Shown: piece by piece, positions 8,409 through 17,972 of the stretch | Layout: each line of letters opens with the position of its first letter | How positions within the stretch are numbered: the stretch's first letter is position 1 | From: Bog-473 sp963726005 | GTDB lineage: Bacteria; Actinomycetota; Acidimicrobiia; Acidimicrobiales; RAAP-2 | Reading direction: 5' to 3' | NCBI GenBank assembly: GCA_963726005.1 | Contig: CAVSAT010000020.1 | Span: forward strand, 232,221-296,220 | Length of the DNA stretch: 64,000 nucleotides | Notes under the pieces: model-generated | Told to the model about the DNA's origin: nothing | Seen by the model: only the letters and a program-made list of their open reading frames with translations | Databases searched by the model: none | Program-made: the position numbers and the translations under genes

Positions 8409-9175
8409 CGAGGGAGTCAGTCGCCGGTCACGCCGGTGCGTGGTCCCGTCGGGAGCCGATCCACGCGGTCTTCTTCGATTTCGCCGACACGCTGTTCAGC
8501 AGTCGAATGCTGCGTGACGTGCACCTCCGCCAATTGCGGTTTATAGCCGACACGATCGGGGTGACGGCGTCCGATGATGCACTGCGGGCGAGTTATCGCG
8601 AGGGGTTGGGAGTCGCTTACCGATCGGTGGCATCGCGTCCCTATTATCTCCACCGCGAGCTCTTCGGCCAGGCCTTCGTCGCGATGGCGCGAACGTTCGA
8701 CCGGGAGTTGGACGACGCACAGGTCGGATATGCGGTCGATCGCCAGTACGAAGCGACGATCGAGGCCGCCGAGTTACGAGCCGACTGCCTCGATACCCTG
8801 TGCGGCCTTCGGGAGCGTGGACTGCACGTCCAGATTGTCTCGAACATCGACGAAGAGCAACTCGAAGAGCTCGTCCGGCGTCTGGGGTTGGTGTCCGCGA
8901 TCGACGCGTGCACGAGTTCGGAATCGGCACGGTCGTGCAAGCCGGATCCCGGCATCTACGAGTGCGCGCTCAAGAAGGCCCGCTGCACGGCGGCACAGGT
9001 GCTTTTCGTCGGTGACAGTCCAGCACACGACGTCACTGGACCTCAGGCAATGGGGATGTTGACGGCGCTTCTCGTCGCCGACGCCGGTCCGGGAGCCGAG
9101 GATTGCTGCCCCGACTTCGTCATCGAACGTCTCGGGCAGGTGGTGCAGATCGTCGAGCAGGAAATGGTCGGATGA
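8405..9175 (+). CDS. HAD family hydrolase (ACAD10 N-terminal-domain type)
   Basis: A 256-residue haloacid-dehalogenase superfamily protein. Motif I is VFFDFADTLF with nucleophile Asp25 and Asp28-Thr29. Motif II is the Ser of QIVSNIDEEQ, motif III the Lys of SCKPDPGIYE, and motif IV is VLFVGDSPAHDVTG. A helical cap lies between motifs I and II, as in subfamily IA phosphatases. It overlaps the kinase gene by four bases. In animals the equivalent domain is fused to the kinase and dehydrogenase in ACAD10. A phosphatase role on a phosphorylated acyl-CoA or by-product is inference. Confidence 0.85.
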   Translation: MTRESVAGHAGAWSRREPIHAVFFDFADTLFSSRMLRDVHLRQLRFIADTIGVTASDDALRASYREGLGVAYRSVASRPYYLHRELFGQAFVAMARTFDRELDDAQVGYAVDRQYEATIEAAELRADCLDTLCGLRERGLHVQIVSNIDEEQLEELVRRLGLVSAIDACTSSESARSCKPDPGIYECALKKARCTAAQVLFVGDSPAHDVTGPQAMGMLTALLVADAGPGAEDCCPDFVIERLGQVVQIVEQEMVG

Positions 9176-10188
9176 CCGAGTCAGTCGACACGTTGAGAGA
9201 TTTTCTTGACGGTCGGCTTGGTGATTCGAGCGCCATTGAGGTCGAGGAGATGGCCGGGGGTGGATCCTGTGACATTTTTGGCGTGCAGCGGGGAACAGAG
9301 CGGTGGGTCCTGCGGCGCGCCCCCGGCCACGCGAGTTCGGCGACGGCCCACGACGTCCTGCGCGAGTTCCGTATCCTCGACGCGATCAAGGACGAGGCGG
9401 TCTCGATCGCCCGGCCGATCTTGGCATGCGACGATCCAGACGTCTTCGGCGCGCCATTTTACGTCATGGCGCGCATCGACGGTGTCCCCGTGCGTGCCGG
9501 GATCCCATCGGCCTGGACAGCGAACCCGCAAGGGCAATCGCAGGCGCTCGATCAACTGGTTGATGCACTCGTCGCGATTCACGCGGTGGATTGGCGGCAG
9601 CGCGGGCTGGGCGATCTCGCCCACTTCGGCCCCTACCTCGCACGGCAGGTCGACCGCTGGATGTCACAGCTCGATTCGTACCGTGGTCGCCCCCTTCCGT
9701 CGGCCGCTCGCCTCGCATCATGGCTGGACGATCACCGACCGGCCGATCAGTTGCCTGCGCTTGCGCACGGGGACTACAAGCTCGACAACGTGCTCTTTGC
9801 ACCGGATGCGCCGCCGCAGCTGCTCGCGGTGGTCGACTGGGAGATGGCATCCATCGGGGACCCGTTGATCGATCTCGCTTGGGCCATGATTTTCCATCCC
9901 GGACAGGAGGGGACAATACCCCTCGGTGTCGCGGCGAGCCCGGGTTTCGATCGGTCGCACATGCCGATGCGCTCGTTGTTGATCGCTCGCTACGCGGAAC
10001 GTTCGGGTCGCGACGTCGGCGGACTCGATTGGTATCATGTGTTCGCCCGCTGGAAGCTCGCCATCGTCTTGGAGGGCAGCTATGCCAAGTTCCTGCGTGG
10101 CGAATCGAAGAAGGCGGTCCACGAGTTCTTCGGTAAGCAGAGCGACATGCTGCTCGAAAGCGCCCTAAGCATCGTCGAGGGGCGCTGA
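9172..10188 (+). CDS. APH-type phosphotransferase (ACAD10/11 and LvaA-like kinase)
   Basis: A 338-residue aminoglycoside-phosphotransferase-fold kinase. The catalytic loop is LAHGDYKLDNVLF near residue 199 and the metal-binding segment VVDWEMASIGDPLIDLAW near 223; the N-lobe has WVLRRAPGH. The kinase domains of ACAD10/ACAD11 and LvaA of Pseudomonas levulinate catabolism share this fold and phosphorylate 4-hydroxyacyl-CoA. Its position between the HAD gene (4-base overlap) and TetR gene (1-base overlap), downstream of the dehydrogenase, supports the same use. Drug resistance is unlikely in this setting. Confidence 0.85.
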   Translation: MTESVDTLRDFLDGRLGDSSAIEVEEMAGGGSCDIFGVQRGTERWVLRRAPGHASSATAHDVLREFRILDAIKDEAVSIARPILACDDPDVFGAPFYVMARIDGVPVRAGIPSAWTANPQGQSQALDQLVDALVAIHAVDWRQRGLGDLAHFGPYLARQVDRWMSQLDSYRGRPLPSAARLASWLDDHRPADQLPALAHGDYKLDNVLFAPDAPPQLLAVVDWEMASIGDPLIDLAWAMIFHPGQEGTIPLGVAASPGFDRSHMPMRSLLIARYAERSGRDVGGLDWYHVFARWKLAIVLEGSYAKFLRGESKKAVHEFFGKQSDMLLESALSIVEGR

Positions 10189-10784
10189 TGGGCAAGCACA
10201 ACGACCTGGAGCTCGAGATCGACGATATCGTCGACGCCGCGATCGTGATCTTACGCGAGCGAGGTCTGGACGCAGTGAGCATGCGCAGCGTCGCTGAGCG
10301 ACTCCGCGTTTCCCCCATGCCGCTGTACACCCGGGTGGGGAACAAGGCTGCCCTGATCGACGCGGTGGCCGACCAACTCCTCGCCGACCTGGCACCACCG
10401 GCCGGCGCTGAGGAGCCGTGGCTTCCGTATGCCGAGCGATGGTGCCGAGAGTTGCGAAGCCGACTCAAGCTGGCTCCCGACAGTCGTCTCTATCTCGGCG
10501 CAGCCCGGGATGCGTACGTGGAGGCGTCCCGACCGTTGCTCACTGCGATGCGTGAAGGAGGCCTGTCGGCGGACGCCGCAGTGCAGGCCTGCCGACTTCT
10601 CATGTGGGCGACGGTCGGTTTCGTGGCCATGGAACAAGGGTCGAGCCTGCACGCTCCGGGCGTGCGGCGAGGGCGCATGTCCGGCAGCAATCCAGCCGGG
10701 GTGACTCCCCAAGAAGCTGACGAGTTGTTCGAGATCCAAATCGGTTTCATCACCGCCGGGGTCGCTCGATTGCAGAGTGGTTGA
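10188..10784 (+). CDS. TetR family regulator
   Basis: A 198-residue protein with an N-terminal helix-turn-helix (AAIVILRERGLDAVSMRSVA, then LRVSPMPLYTRVGNKAALIDAVAD), typical of TetR repressors that use a MPLYxxVxNK recognition helix. The C-terminal ligand domain is all helical. The ATG shares its A with the stop of the kinase gene, so it is the last gene of the acyl-CoA operon and probably controls it, with an acyl-CoA-like effector as a guess. No clear palindrome was found upstream of 4335 to serve as its operator. Confidence 0.85.
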   Translation: MGKHNDLELEIDDIVDAAIVILRERGLDAVSMRSVAERLRVSPMPLYTRVGNKAALIDAVADQLLADLAPPAGAEEPWLPYAERWCRELRSRLKLAPDSRLYLGAARDAYVEASRPLLTAMREGGLSADAAVQACRLLMWATVGFVAMEQGSSLHAPGVRRGRMSGSNPAGVTPQEADELFEIQIGFITAGVARLQSG

Positions 10785-11421
10785 ACCCCCGCTGGCCATC
10801 ACGCAGACGATGCTCGACGTGGCACGAAAGGATCCGAACCGCGACACCGGCGAACTCCTCGATTGCCTCCAAGTAGTCAACGCCCGAGCGATTGACCTCA
10901 CAGAAGCACTACTCCTGCTCAGCCGCGCCGACCAGAAGTCCTTCGCCCCTGAACCCGTCGACCTGTTCCTCGTAGCCGAAGAAGCCACTGAGACACTCCT
11001 CCCCTTTGCAGAAAAGCATGGGGTCACCATCGAGACCTCCGGCGACATGACCCCCACCATCGGCTCAGAGGCGCTCCTGCTGCAGTTGACTACGAAGCTC
11101 GTGCACGACGCGATCGTCCACAATCTGCCTGGACAGGACCCCGTGTGGGTGACAACCAGCGTGCACCCCAAGGCTGTAGTGCTGACTGTCGAGAACACCG
11201 GGGAGAATGTCACCCCACAGGTAGTTGCCACCCTCGTCGAGCCGTTTCAGCGCGGCACCGAACGCATACACACTGACAACGCAGGTGTCGGCCTCGGCCT
11301 GGCAATTGTCAAAAGCATCACCCAGGCACACGACGGAACCCCCACCCTCACCTCACGGGCCGCTGGCGGGCTCTGCGTCACGGTGCAACTACCGGCCGCG
11401 CCAGCGCAGACCGCCACATGA
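10777..11421 (+). pseudogene. histidine kinase stump lacking sensor and phospho-acceptor His
   Basis: The frame opens at a GTG overlapping the TetR stop and at once reads PPLAITQTMLDVARKDPN, the HisKA segment that normally follows SHELRTPLAI. The His and everything before it (membrane and HAMP segments) are absent. The rest is intact: second HisKA helix, N-box region LVHDAIVHNLPG (Asp in place of the usual Asn), and GVGLGLAIVKSITQAHDG. The C-terminal half of an EnvZ/PhoR-like kinase was thus joined to the end of the TetR gene by a deletion or recombination. It cannot autophosphorylate. Confidence 0.75.
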
Positions 11422-11450
11422 CGATCAGGGTGAGAAATGAAGCCCCGATC

Positions 11451-11471
11451 GAGGAGAAGGACCGTCTCCTC
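11451..11471 (+). terminator. hairpin after the histidine-kinase stump
   Basis: GAGGAGA and TCTCCTC pair as a seven-base stem with a seven-base loop, 29 bases after the kinase stop and ahead of the dinB promoter. It has no U-run, so it is at best a weak terminator. Confidence 0.35.
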
Positions 11472-11533
11472 TGACCTGCTACTCCATTACTCGGACGGAC
11501 TCGACAGATCGGCAGGGTCGGTTGACGCTCCCC

Positions 11534-11561
11534 TTGTAAGCGAACATATGTTCGCTTAAAT
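11534..11561 (+). promoter_or_regulatory. dinB promoter with LexA (SOS) box
   Basis: CGAACATATGTTCG (11541-11554) is a perfect match to the actinobacterial LexA site, within a 20-base palindrome at 11538-11557. A TTGTAA at 11534-11539 and TTAAAT at 11556-11561 are spaced by 16 bases, so LexA would sit in the spacer between -35 and -10. The GTG of dinB is eight bases after the -10 with no ribosome site, suggesting a leaderless transcript. The operator match is seen directly; the promoter assignment is inference. Confidence 0.85.
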
Positions 11562-11568
11562 TGCCAGT

Positions 11569-12897
11569 GTGGACCTTCCGCCAGCCAGGCGAGCGACCAT
11601 TCTGCATGCCGATCTCGACGCCTTCTACGCGTCGGTTGAGCAACTGTTGGACCCCTCACTGCGGAACCGGCCCATCGCCGTAGGCGGCAGTGTGGTCTTG
11701 GCGGCATCGTATGAAGCCAGGAGCTACGGCGTCCGAGGCGGCATGCCCGGGTGGCGGGCCCGCCAGCTTTGCGGTGATCTCCTTTTCGTCGGTGGTCACT
11801 TCGGCCGCTACCAACAGTTTGGCGACGATGTCGTGTCTGTCTTTCATGACTTCACCCCTCGAGTCGAGCGGGTGTCGATAGATGAGGCGTTCCTCGATGT
11901 TGCCGGCGCCGTCCACCTCTTCGGAGCACCGACCGAGATCGCGGCGGCCATCCGTCGACGCGTGAGCGAGGAGATCGGTCTCCCTTTGTCCGTTGGCGTG
12001 GCCCGCACCAAGCACCTCGCCAAGGTGGCGTCACAGGTGGCCAAGCCCGACGGCCTCGTCACCGTGGCTCCGGGCGATGAGCGCGACTTTCTCGACCCCC
12101 TTCCCGTCGGGCTGATATGGGGCGTGGGACCAACGACAGAACGGCGCCTCCTCGAGGCCGGGATCTCTACCATTGGGCAACTGGCCAAGGCCGGCAGCCC
12201 GATCCTGGGCAGCCTGCTCGGCCAGGCAGCCGGGGCAAAACTGGCCGCTCTCTCGGCCAACGTCGACGAGCGGGCAGTCGAAACAGCGGCCCGATCGAAG
12301 TCCATGGGTGCCCAGGCCGCCCTCGGACGGCGGGATGCAACGCCGGAGCTGATCCGAGAGACGCTCGGCTACCTGGCTGACAGAGTTGCCGCCCGCCTGC
12401 GAAAGGCCAACCTGGCCGGTCAGACAGTGACCGTACGGGTCCGCTTCTCTCACCTGCGCTCAGTGACCCGCTCTGTCACGTTGGCCGCTGCGATCTCGAC
12501 GACGCTGACGCTGATTGAGGTGGCTGAAAGGCTCGCCCACTCGGCCGTCCTCGACAACGAACGAGAACGCGAAATCACGCTCATCGCCGTTTCGGTCTCC
12601 AACTTGCGCCCAGACCATTCCTTGCAGCTCGAGCTACCTCTCGATTCGCCCAAGTGGCGGCGAAATGGGGGCACCCGACCGAGCTCCGTGGTCGAAGCAT
12701 CCCGATGGGGCGTGGACCGGTCCGTCGACGCCATCCGGGACAAGTTCGGCCGGACTGCCGTTGGTTATGCCACTGTCGCACTTTCCGCCGCCGAACGAGT
12801 TCCCGAGGAGTTCCGCGAACTAGCCGAGCGGAGGCAAGATGGCACCCAGGCGAAAGCCAATGAGTCCGATCGATGGCTTTGCTCGCAGTCGGAGTGA
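11569..12897 (+). CDS. dinB: DNA polymerase IV (Y-family translesion polymerase)
   Basis: A 442-residue Y-family polymerase. The palm motif ILHADLDAFYASVEQ and SIDEAFLDV supply the metal-binding acidic residues. VLAASYEARSYGVRGGMPGW is the finger segment, SVGVARTKHLAKVASQVAKPDG the following palm region, and WGVGPTTERRLLEAGI the helix-hairpin-helix thumb; the little finger extends to about residue 350. The C-terminal 90 residues are a looser extension. Length and motifs fit DinB rather than the catalytically dead ImuB. Expression under a LexA box agrees with SOS induction. It is separated from flanking genes and is monocistronic. Confidence 0.93.
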   Translation: MDLPPARRATILHADLDAFYASVEQLLDPSLRNRPIAVGGSVVLAASYEARSYGVRGGMPGWRARQLCGDLLFVGGHFGRYQQFGDDVVSVFHDFTPRVERVSIDEAFLDVAGAVHLFGAPTEIAAAIRRRVSEEIGLPLSVGVARTKHLAKVASQVAKPDGLVTVAPGDERDFLDPLPVGLIWGVGPTTERRLLEAGISTIGQLAKAGSPILGSLLGQAAGAKLAALSANVDERAVETAARSKSMGAQAALGRRDATPELIRETLGYLADRVAARLRKANLAGQTVTVRVRFSHLRSVTRSVTLAAAISTTLTLIEVAERLAHSAVLDNEREREITLIAVSVSNLRPDHSLQLELPLDSPKWRRNGGTRPSSVVEASRWGVDRSVDAIRDKFGRTAVGYATVALSAAERVPEEFRELAERRQDGTQAKANESDRWLCSQSE

Positions 12898-13155
12898 CCA
12901 CTGGTTCGGTCATCGGTTCCACACCTGGACACACACTTCAAGCCAGCTTGACAGTCGGAAGGGGTCGCGAACGCGGCTCCCTACGAGGCTCCGCTCGTCC
13001 GGTCTCCGCCAAAAGCGCCGTCTACCGGCGAGAGGCTTCTGAGAACCGAAACTGCTTCCGTGGGATTCTCGAGGGATCTCACACCGATTAAGCGCTCTGG
13101 TTTTGATTGCCGTCCCGGAATCCGAAGACGCCGTACGCGATTCGTACGGTCGCAT

Positions 13156-14406
13156 TCACGGACGATCTCCCGTTCCGGCCCGGTCGGTCCAGACCGCCCC
13201 CAACGACTCCAGACTGGCGATCTGAGACTCGTCGTAACCTAGGCCTTCGAGCACTTCCCGCGTATGCTCTCCCAGCCTTGGTGCGCGGAATCGGGGTTTG
13301 GCAGCCTCGACCTCGAAGTCGGCGGGAGTGGCAATCATCATCTGGGTCCCGTCCTCGTCGGGCACCTGCACCAGGCCGCCCGCCGCCAGGAATTGCTCGT
13401 CGGAAAGAAGGTCCTCGACGGTCTGTACCGGTGACCAGAAAAAGTCCGGCTCGGCGTCAAAGATCGCGGCCCATTCCGATAGTGGTCGTGTGGAAAAGAT
13501 CTCGTCGAGGAGGCGCACCAGCTCAACTCCGTTCTTGAGTCGGGCCACCGTCGTCTCGAAGCGTTCGTCAGTGAGCCATTCACGGCGATCGACGGCCCGG
13601 GCCAGGGGCGGCCAGTGCCGTTCTCCGTCCAGGCCGACGATCCAGAAGCGCCTCCCGTCGCCGGCGGTGTAGTTGTTGACGGTCGGATTCGTCATCGTCG
13701 ACCGGCTCCCGAGCCGGATCGGCCTTCCCCACATCAGCGCGACGTTCACGTCGAATCCGATGGTGTAAGCGCCTTGGCGAAGGAGGGACGCCGAGACAAG
13801 GTCGCCCACGCCCGTGCGTTCGCGGGCGACGAGCGCGGCGCAGACCATGGCCGCTCCCGTCATCGCGACCGAGTGGTCGCCCATGCCTCCGCGCTGGAAA
13901 GGAAGTTCGGCGCCCGGAGGTGTCAGGGAAGCAGCCACTCCGGACCGCGCCCAGAAAGCCCCAATGTCATACGACGGCCGATTCGCTTCGGGACCAGTCA
14001 GGCCATACCCGCTGATGATGGCATAGACCAGGGCGGGGTTGCGACCTCTGAGGGACGTGGGATCGAGGCCGACACGTTCCAGTGCCAACATCCGGATGTT
14101 GGTGAGGAACACGTCCGCCCCATCGATCAACGTGTTGGCAATCTCGCGACCCTCGGACGAGGACAGGTCCAGAACGATGCTTCGCTTGGAGCGGTTGTCG
14201 AGCTCGAAGACAGGGTTGCTGGGAAGATCTCCTCCGAGCATCTTTTGGAATCCGCGTGCCGGGTCACCGCTCGGCGGTTCGATCTTGACTACGTCGGCGC
14301 CCCAATCGCTCAGGATGCCCCCGGCCGCCGGACCGGCGACCCATACGCCTAGCTCGACCACCTTCACGCCCCGTAGCGGTCCGGTGGGTTCACCTCGATT
14401 CTCCAC
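13156..14406 (-). CDS. CaiB/BaiF (class III) CoA-transferase
   Basis: A 416-residue family III CoA-transferase. It opens LRGVKVVELGVWVAGPAAGG and continues ILSDWGADVVKIEPPSGDPAR, both diagnostic. SKRSIVLDLSSSEG and the catalytic GMGDHSVAMTG (Asp near residue 174) follow. The protein moves CoA between a thioester donor and a carboxylic acid acceptor in acyl catabolism. It is alone on its strand, so its partner enzymes are not shown; the acyl-CoA operon is 2.4 kb away in the opposite direction. Confidence 0.9.
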   Translation of the reverse strand: MENRGEPTGPLRGVKVVELGVWVAGPAAGGILSDWGADVVKIEPPSGDPARGFQKMLGGDLPSNPVFELDNRSKRSIVLDLSSSEGREIANTLIDGADVFLTNIRMLALERVGLDPTSLRGRNPALVYAIISGYGLTGPEANRPSYDIGAFWARSGVAASLTPPGAELPFQRGGMGDHSVAMTGAAMVCAALVARERTGVGDLVSASLLRQGAYTIGFDVNVALMWGRPIRLGSRSTMTNPTVNNYTAGDGRRFWIVGLDGERHWPPLARAVDRREWLTDERFETTVARLKNGVELVRLLDEIFSTRPLSEWAAIFDAEPDFFWSPVQTVEDLLSDEQFLAAGGLVQVPDEDGTQMMIATPADFEVEAAKPRFRAPRLGEHTREVLEGLGYDESQIASLESLGAVWTDRAGTGDRP

Positions 14407-14711
14407 GGCTCCCCTGGCTAGCCCGATGGTCCCAATCGACGTTCCTTACTGAGACGTTGCCTCGATTTGGACCTTAGCTGAGGACGTCTGCAGCTGTCGG
14501 GGCGTACGACGGAAGGGGGGGCGACGCTCAACCCTCACGAAGTGGAGTTAAGGATGCCTGTCGTCGGGCGAATATCGAGGCTCCGCAGGTACTCAACCCA
14601 CTGGAGCGTCACGATCGACGTTTAGAATATTGCAAATGCCTAGCGCGAATTTGTCTCGGGCCCGCGTCGGAGTCGGATCGTTCTCACGTTCTGAGGGCTG
14701 AGAGTCTTGGG
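14407..14711. other. intergenic, divergent promoter region
   Basis: About 305 bases between the divergent CoA-transferase and topoisomerase genes. It contains an AT-richer segment at 14612-14650 (GTTTAGAATATTGCAAAT) that may hold a promoter. No gene or clear operator is seen. Confidence 0.4.
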
Positions 14712-15830
14712 GTGGGTGGCAGCCGACCGGAACACTCCGGCGCAGTGACGCGCTCCCGCACTGGGACGCTGCCAACCCCCCGGGCCTTCCGGCCCCCCGG
14801 GCTCCACCGAACCACCGCACGGCCCGATAAGTGGGTCGACGAGGCTGGCGGTCCAGTCGACGACCAGGCTGTCCTCGAACGATTGCAGCGGTTGGCGATC
14901 CCACCCGCATGGGTAGACGTGTGGGCGTCCTCCGACGCCAATACGTCAGTGCAGGCGACGGGCGTCGACCAGCGCGGTCGGACGCAGTATCGATACTCTC
15001 CAGCGGCCCGCGACCTTGCCAGCGACTACAAGTACGCCCGCATGACACTGTTCGCTGCGGCCCTTCCTGCCTTACGCCTTCAGGTTGCGCACGACCTCGC
15101 TCGATACCGCAACGATCCACTCGACGCACGTGTCGTGACCGCCGCGATAGTCAGGCTTTTGGAGCGTGGGCTGCTTCGTGTTGGCAATGACCGGTACGCC
15201 CGGGACAATCACACCTACGGATTGACAACGCTTCGGAGGAACCACGTCGAGACGAGCGGTTCGACCATCACGTTCCATTTTGTCGGCAAGGAACACCTCC
15301 CTCACACCGTCACAGTTCACGACCAGGCGACGGCCAAGGTTGTGGGCGCGCTCGTAAGTTCGGCGGACAACGACACGCAGCCACTCTTCGCCGTAACGGG
15401 TGAACATGGAACGCATCACGTGACCAGTGCCACAGTCAACGCCTACCTCCATGCGCATAGCCAAGCGCCGGCGAGCGCCAAGGTGTTCCGCACCTGGGGC
15501 GCTACGGTTGCAGCAGTTGCGGTGCTTGCCGGAGCCGAACCCCCAGCGAACGTCTCTGGGAGGTCGCGGGAGCGGCTCGCCGTCGGGGCTGCGGCGACCT
15601 TGTTGGGCGACACGGCCTCCGTCACTCGGTCTTCGTATATCCATCCTGCTTGGATCGACGTGGGCCGGTCCGACCTCGTCGCCGCTGCCGTCGCCGAGTC
15701 CTCCGCCCGCGTCGGGACGCGTGCTGTGGCAAGCCTTTTTCCGGATCCGGGTGTCCAGGCAGCGGTCCTCTCCGGAATCACGGATGCGACCACGGAAGTG
15801 CTCGCCCGAGATGAGAATGGGAGTGCCTAA
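14712..15830 (+). CDS. DNA topoisomerase IB (eukaryote/poxvirus type)
   Basis: A 372-residue type IB topoisomerase, which relaxes supercoils through a 3'-phosphotyrosine. The N-terminal domain shows AIPPAWVDVWASSDANTSVQ and QATGVDQRGRTQYRY. The catalytic domain has RVGNDRYARDNHTYGLTTL with the active Arg and Lys region, FRTWGATVAAVAVL with the second Arg, and RSSYIHPAW with the nucleophile Tyr309. The start is GTG at 14712; a ribosome site is weak, and a start further in is possible. Bacterial topoisomerase IB is an accessory enzyme and is common in soil actinobacteria. Confidence 0.9.
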   Translation: MGGSRPEHSGAVTRSRTGTLPTPRAFRPPGLHRTTARPDKWVDEAGGPVDDQAVLERLQRLAIPPAWVDVWASSDANTSVQATGVDQRGRTQYRYSPAARDLASDYKYARMTLFAAALPALRLQVAHDLARYRNDPLDARVVTAAIVRLLERGLLRVGNDRYARDNHTYGLTTLRRNHVETSGSTITFHFVGKEHLPHTVTVHDQATAKVVGALVSSADNDTQPLFAVTGEHGTHHVTSATVNAYLHAHSQAPASAKVFRTWGATVAAVAVLAGAEPPANVSGRSRERLAVGAAATLLGDTASVTRSSYIHPAWIDVGRSDLVAAAVAESSARVGTRAVASLFPDPGVQAAVLSGITDATTEVLARDENGSA

Positions 15831-16149
15831 GCCATGTGGACTCTGAAGGTGTAACAAGGTGAGCCCGTAAGTGTTCCGGGCGGAATTGTGTCTTTGGCAC
15901 ACTGACACCTGGTTGCGAGCGACGAAGATGTTCGACGACACGTCTTTGGGAGTACCGCGCGCCCGCCTAACCACTGCGTTCTTGCCGGTCAGAGCAAGGG
16001 ACACGAGCCTCGAACGCGAAGCTCACCTTGTCGCCAAGGTATCCCCCTCCGGCTGCATCAAAGCTGCTGGCTGCCCGGAACGACAGCATGGGGAATAGTC
16101 GCAACGAGCTGCCGAGAGTTTCACGCGGCCCAGGCGGGCAAGCCGCGAC
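15831..16149. other. intergenic, nothing recognised
   Basis: About 320 bases between the convergent topoisomerase gene and the DUF1254 remnant. I see no gene, hairpin or repeat that I can support. Confidence 0.4.
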
Positions 16150-17776
16150 TCAGCCGATCATCCGGACCGGCGGCGGCGACCAAGAACCGTCGAGTCCCTG
16201 CCGAGTGGGGTCATATACGCGAAGCGTGAGGTTGAAAGCACCATTTGGTGCGGGCAGCCAGTTCACGTCCTTGCCGGTCGGACGAGCGGACGACATCACG
16301 AGGGTGATTGAGCCGTCCTGACCGCGGACGAGGCCGGCCGTGTGATCTCCGATTGAGTAGCGATCGATCGCGTTGGCCACGAGAAACCCTGCGGCGTTGT
16401 ACATCGTGATCGACCAAAAGCCGTCGGATCCATAGGGCGGAAGTTCGCGTGACTGAGAGCCGGATGTCATACCTGTGAGTTCCGACAAGCAGAGTCGTGG
16501 TCGTCCCCGACCGAGCGCGGCTCGCATGGAAGTAGACGGCTTGCGTCGGAACCTGCGCAGCGAGCCCGAATTTCGCCACGATGGCTCGCATTTCATATTC
16601 AGTCCCGTACGCGCCCACGACGGCGCCTCGGGTCCAGCCGGTCGAGGTTGGGATGGAGCCTTCCCCGACTCCTCTCCCGAGAACGCTGGCGCCTATCTTG
16701 AGTGCATTGAGATATGCCACCGCGTCACCCAATCTGGCGGCTCCAGGCGTTCGCCCCGGACCGATGCCGGCAGCAGCCATGGCTCGGACGACGGGGGCAT
16801 CGGCGGCAGCTGGTGGGTCGGCCGCCATGTTTGTTCCGAGATCGGCCAGGAACCGAAGCGACGTCGATGACGGTAGTGCCGACGCCGGGCAGGCGAGGGT
16901 GCTTGGCCCGGCGATCGTGCCGGAGCCGTGGCCGGTTAAAGCAGTGAGCGAGTACTTGTGTTGTAACGCCACGGTCGCGGCGAGATCAGCTGGCCCCTTC
17001 ACTTGAGTCCGCCCGAGGAGCCACGCATCTGGCGTGGCAACGTCAATGCGGACAATCCCCTTCGGGATGATGCCGTGCCAACCGGGACCGACGAACGCAT
17101 AGGTCCCGGCACCGTGGTGGTCGGTGAGCACTCCGACGTCCGCGACCGTGTTGGTGTACATGTCGAGCAATTGGAAATTGACGTACCGCCCGATCACTGA
17201 CGGGACGGTGAGGAGCTGTGGTTCGGCGCGTAGGTCGAGAGATGCCGTCGAGTAAAGCGTGTCGTCGTTCGGGGCGACAACTGAGGTCGAGCTTGGACCA
17301 GCAAGCGTCGAAACGTTGTATTGATGGTTCACTCCGATCTGGCAGGCCAACCGATCCCGAGTGTGGCTCATGATCACGAGAGGGAGGCCCCAGATCTCGG
17401 CATCGACAGTGCCAGTGCACAACGTCATGTCCGCCGCACTGGCGGATCGGCATGCTGCGCGCGCTTTGTTCAGCAGCGCTGGGTGGGTGCTGATCGGGCC
17501 CGGCGGTTGGATCAACTGTGCCGTGGAAACCGACGGTGTCGCAGTGGTCGATGCCGACGACTCCTTGGCGGCAAGGTTTCCCGCCGTGACGAGCGATGTG
17601 GCAAAGATGACGGCACCGCTGCGGTAAAAGCGCGACGTCTTTCGCTTACGACCGCGGCAAGGACCTGTCGTGATTGCCTGTTCGTCGCGCTTTCTAGACA
17701 TCCAGCGAGCCACCGTCACCACCGAACGGGCACCTTGCAAGCGTCGGCCCATCACAAGAGTCCTGCGTGACGCCAA
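16150..17776 (-). pseudogene. DUF1254/DUF1214 secreted protein, one frameshift
   Basis: The first frame has a Lys/Arg-rich N-terminus and hydrophobic stretch (SGAVIFATSLVTAGNLAA), probably a signal peptide, followed by the DUF1254 domain (PNDDTLYSTASLDLRAEPQL, VSVIGRYVNFQLLDMYTNT-like core). Near 16460 the reading must change frame: HRYDIR in the first frame continues as ELPPYGSDGFWSITMYNAAG in the second. The DUF1214 domain then finishes with DGSWSPPPVRMIG. A single indel explains this. ATGs at 17776, 17752 and 17701 are all possible starts. The family is of uncertain function, and nothing here specifies it. Confidence 0.75.
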
Positions 17777-17860
17777 TGCTTATTGGCACTCACAGGTTCG
17801 CCCATCCCAGGGAAATGTCGTCGAACTCTCCTCCGGGCGCACAATACAGTCCACCGACCC

Positions 17861-17900
17861 GGCCCTGACCTGCAGATTTCTGAGTGGCGGGGGGAGGATT
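17861..17900 (-). repeat. short tRNA-Met 3'-end fragment with flank (site D)
   Basis: GGCCCTGACCTGC-(A/G)-ATTTCTGAG followed by TGGCGGGGGGAGGATT. The same flank plus acceptor-end sequence occurs at 61438-61488 with only two or three differences. After GGATT the tRNA match stops. It looks like a truncated copy of the tRNA-Met 3' end repeated at 21347, 44334 and 61473. Confidence 0.55.
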
Positions 17901-17972
17901 CGAGCGACTAGGCCCGGCCTGAACGTCACCCCATCCTGAGTCTGGGTTCGACAACCGGGAGACCGCGCGAAA

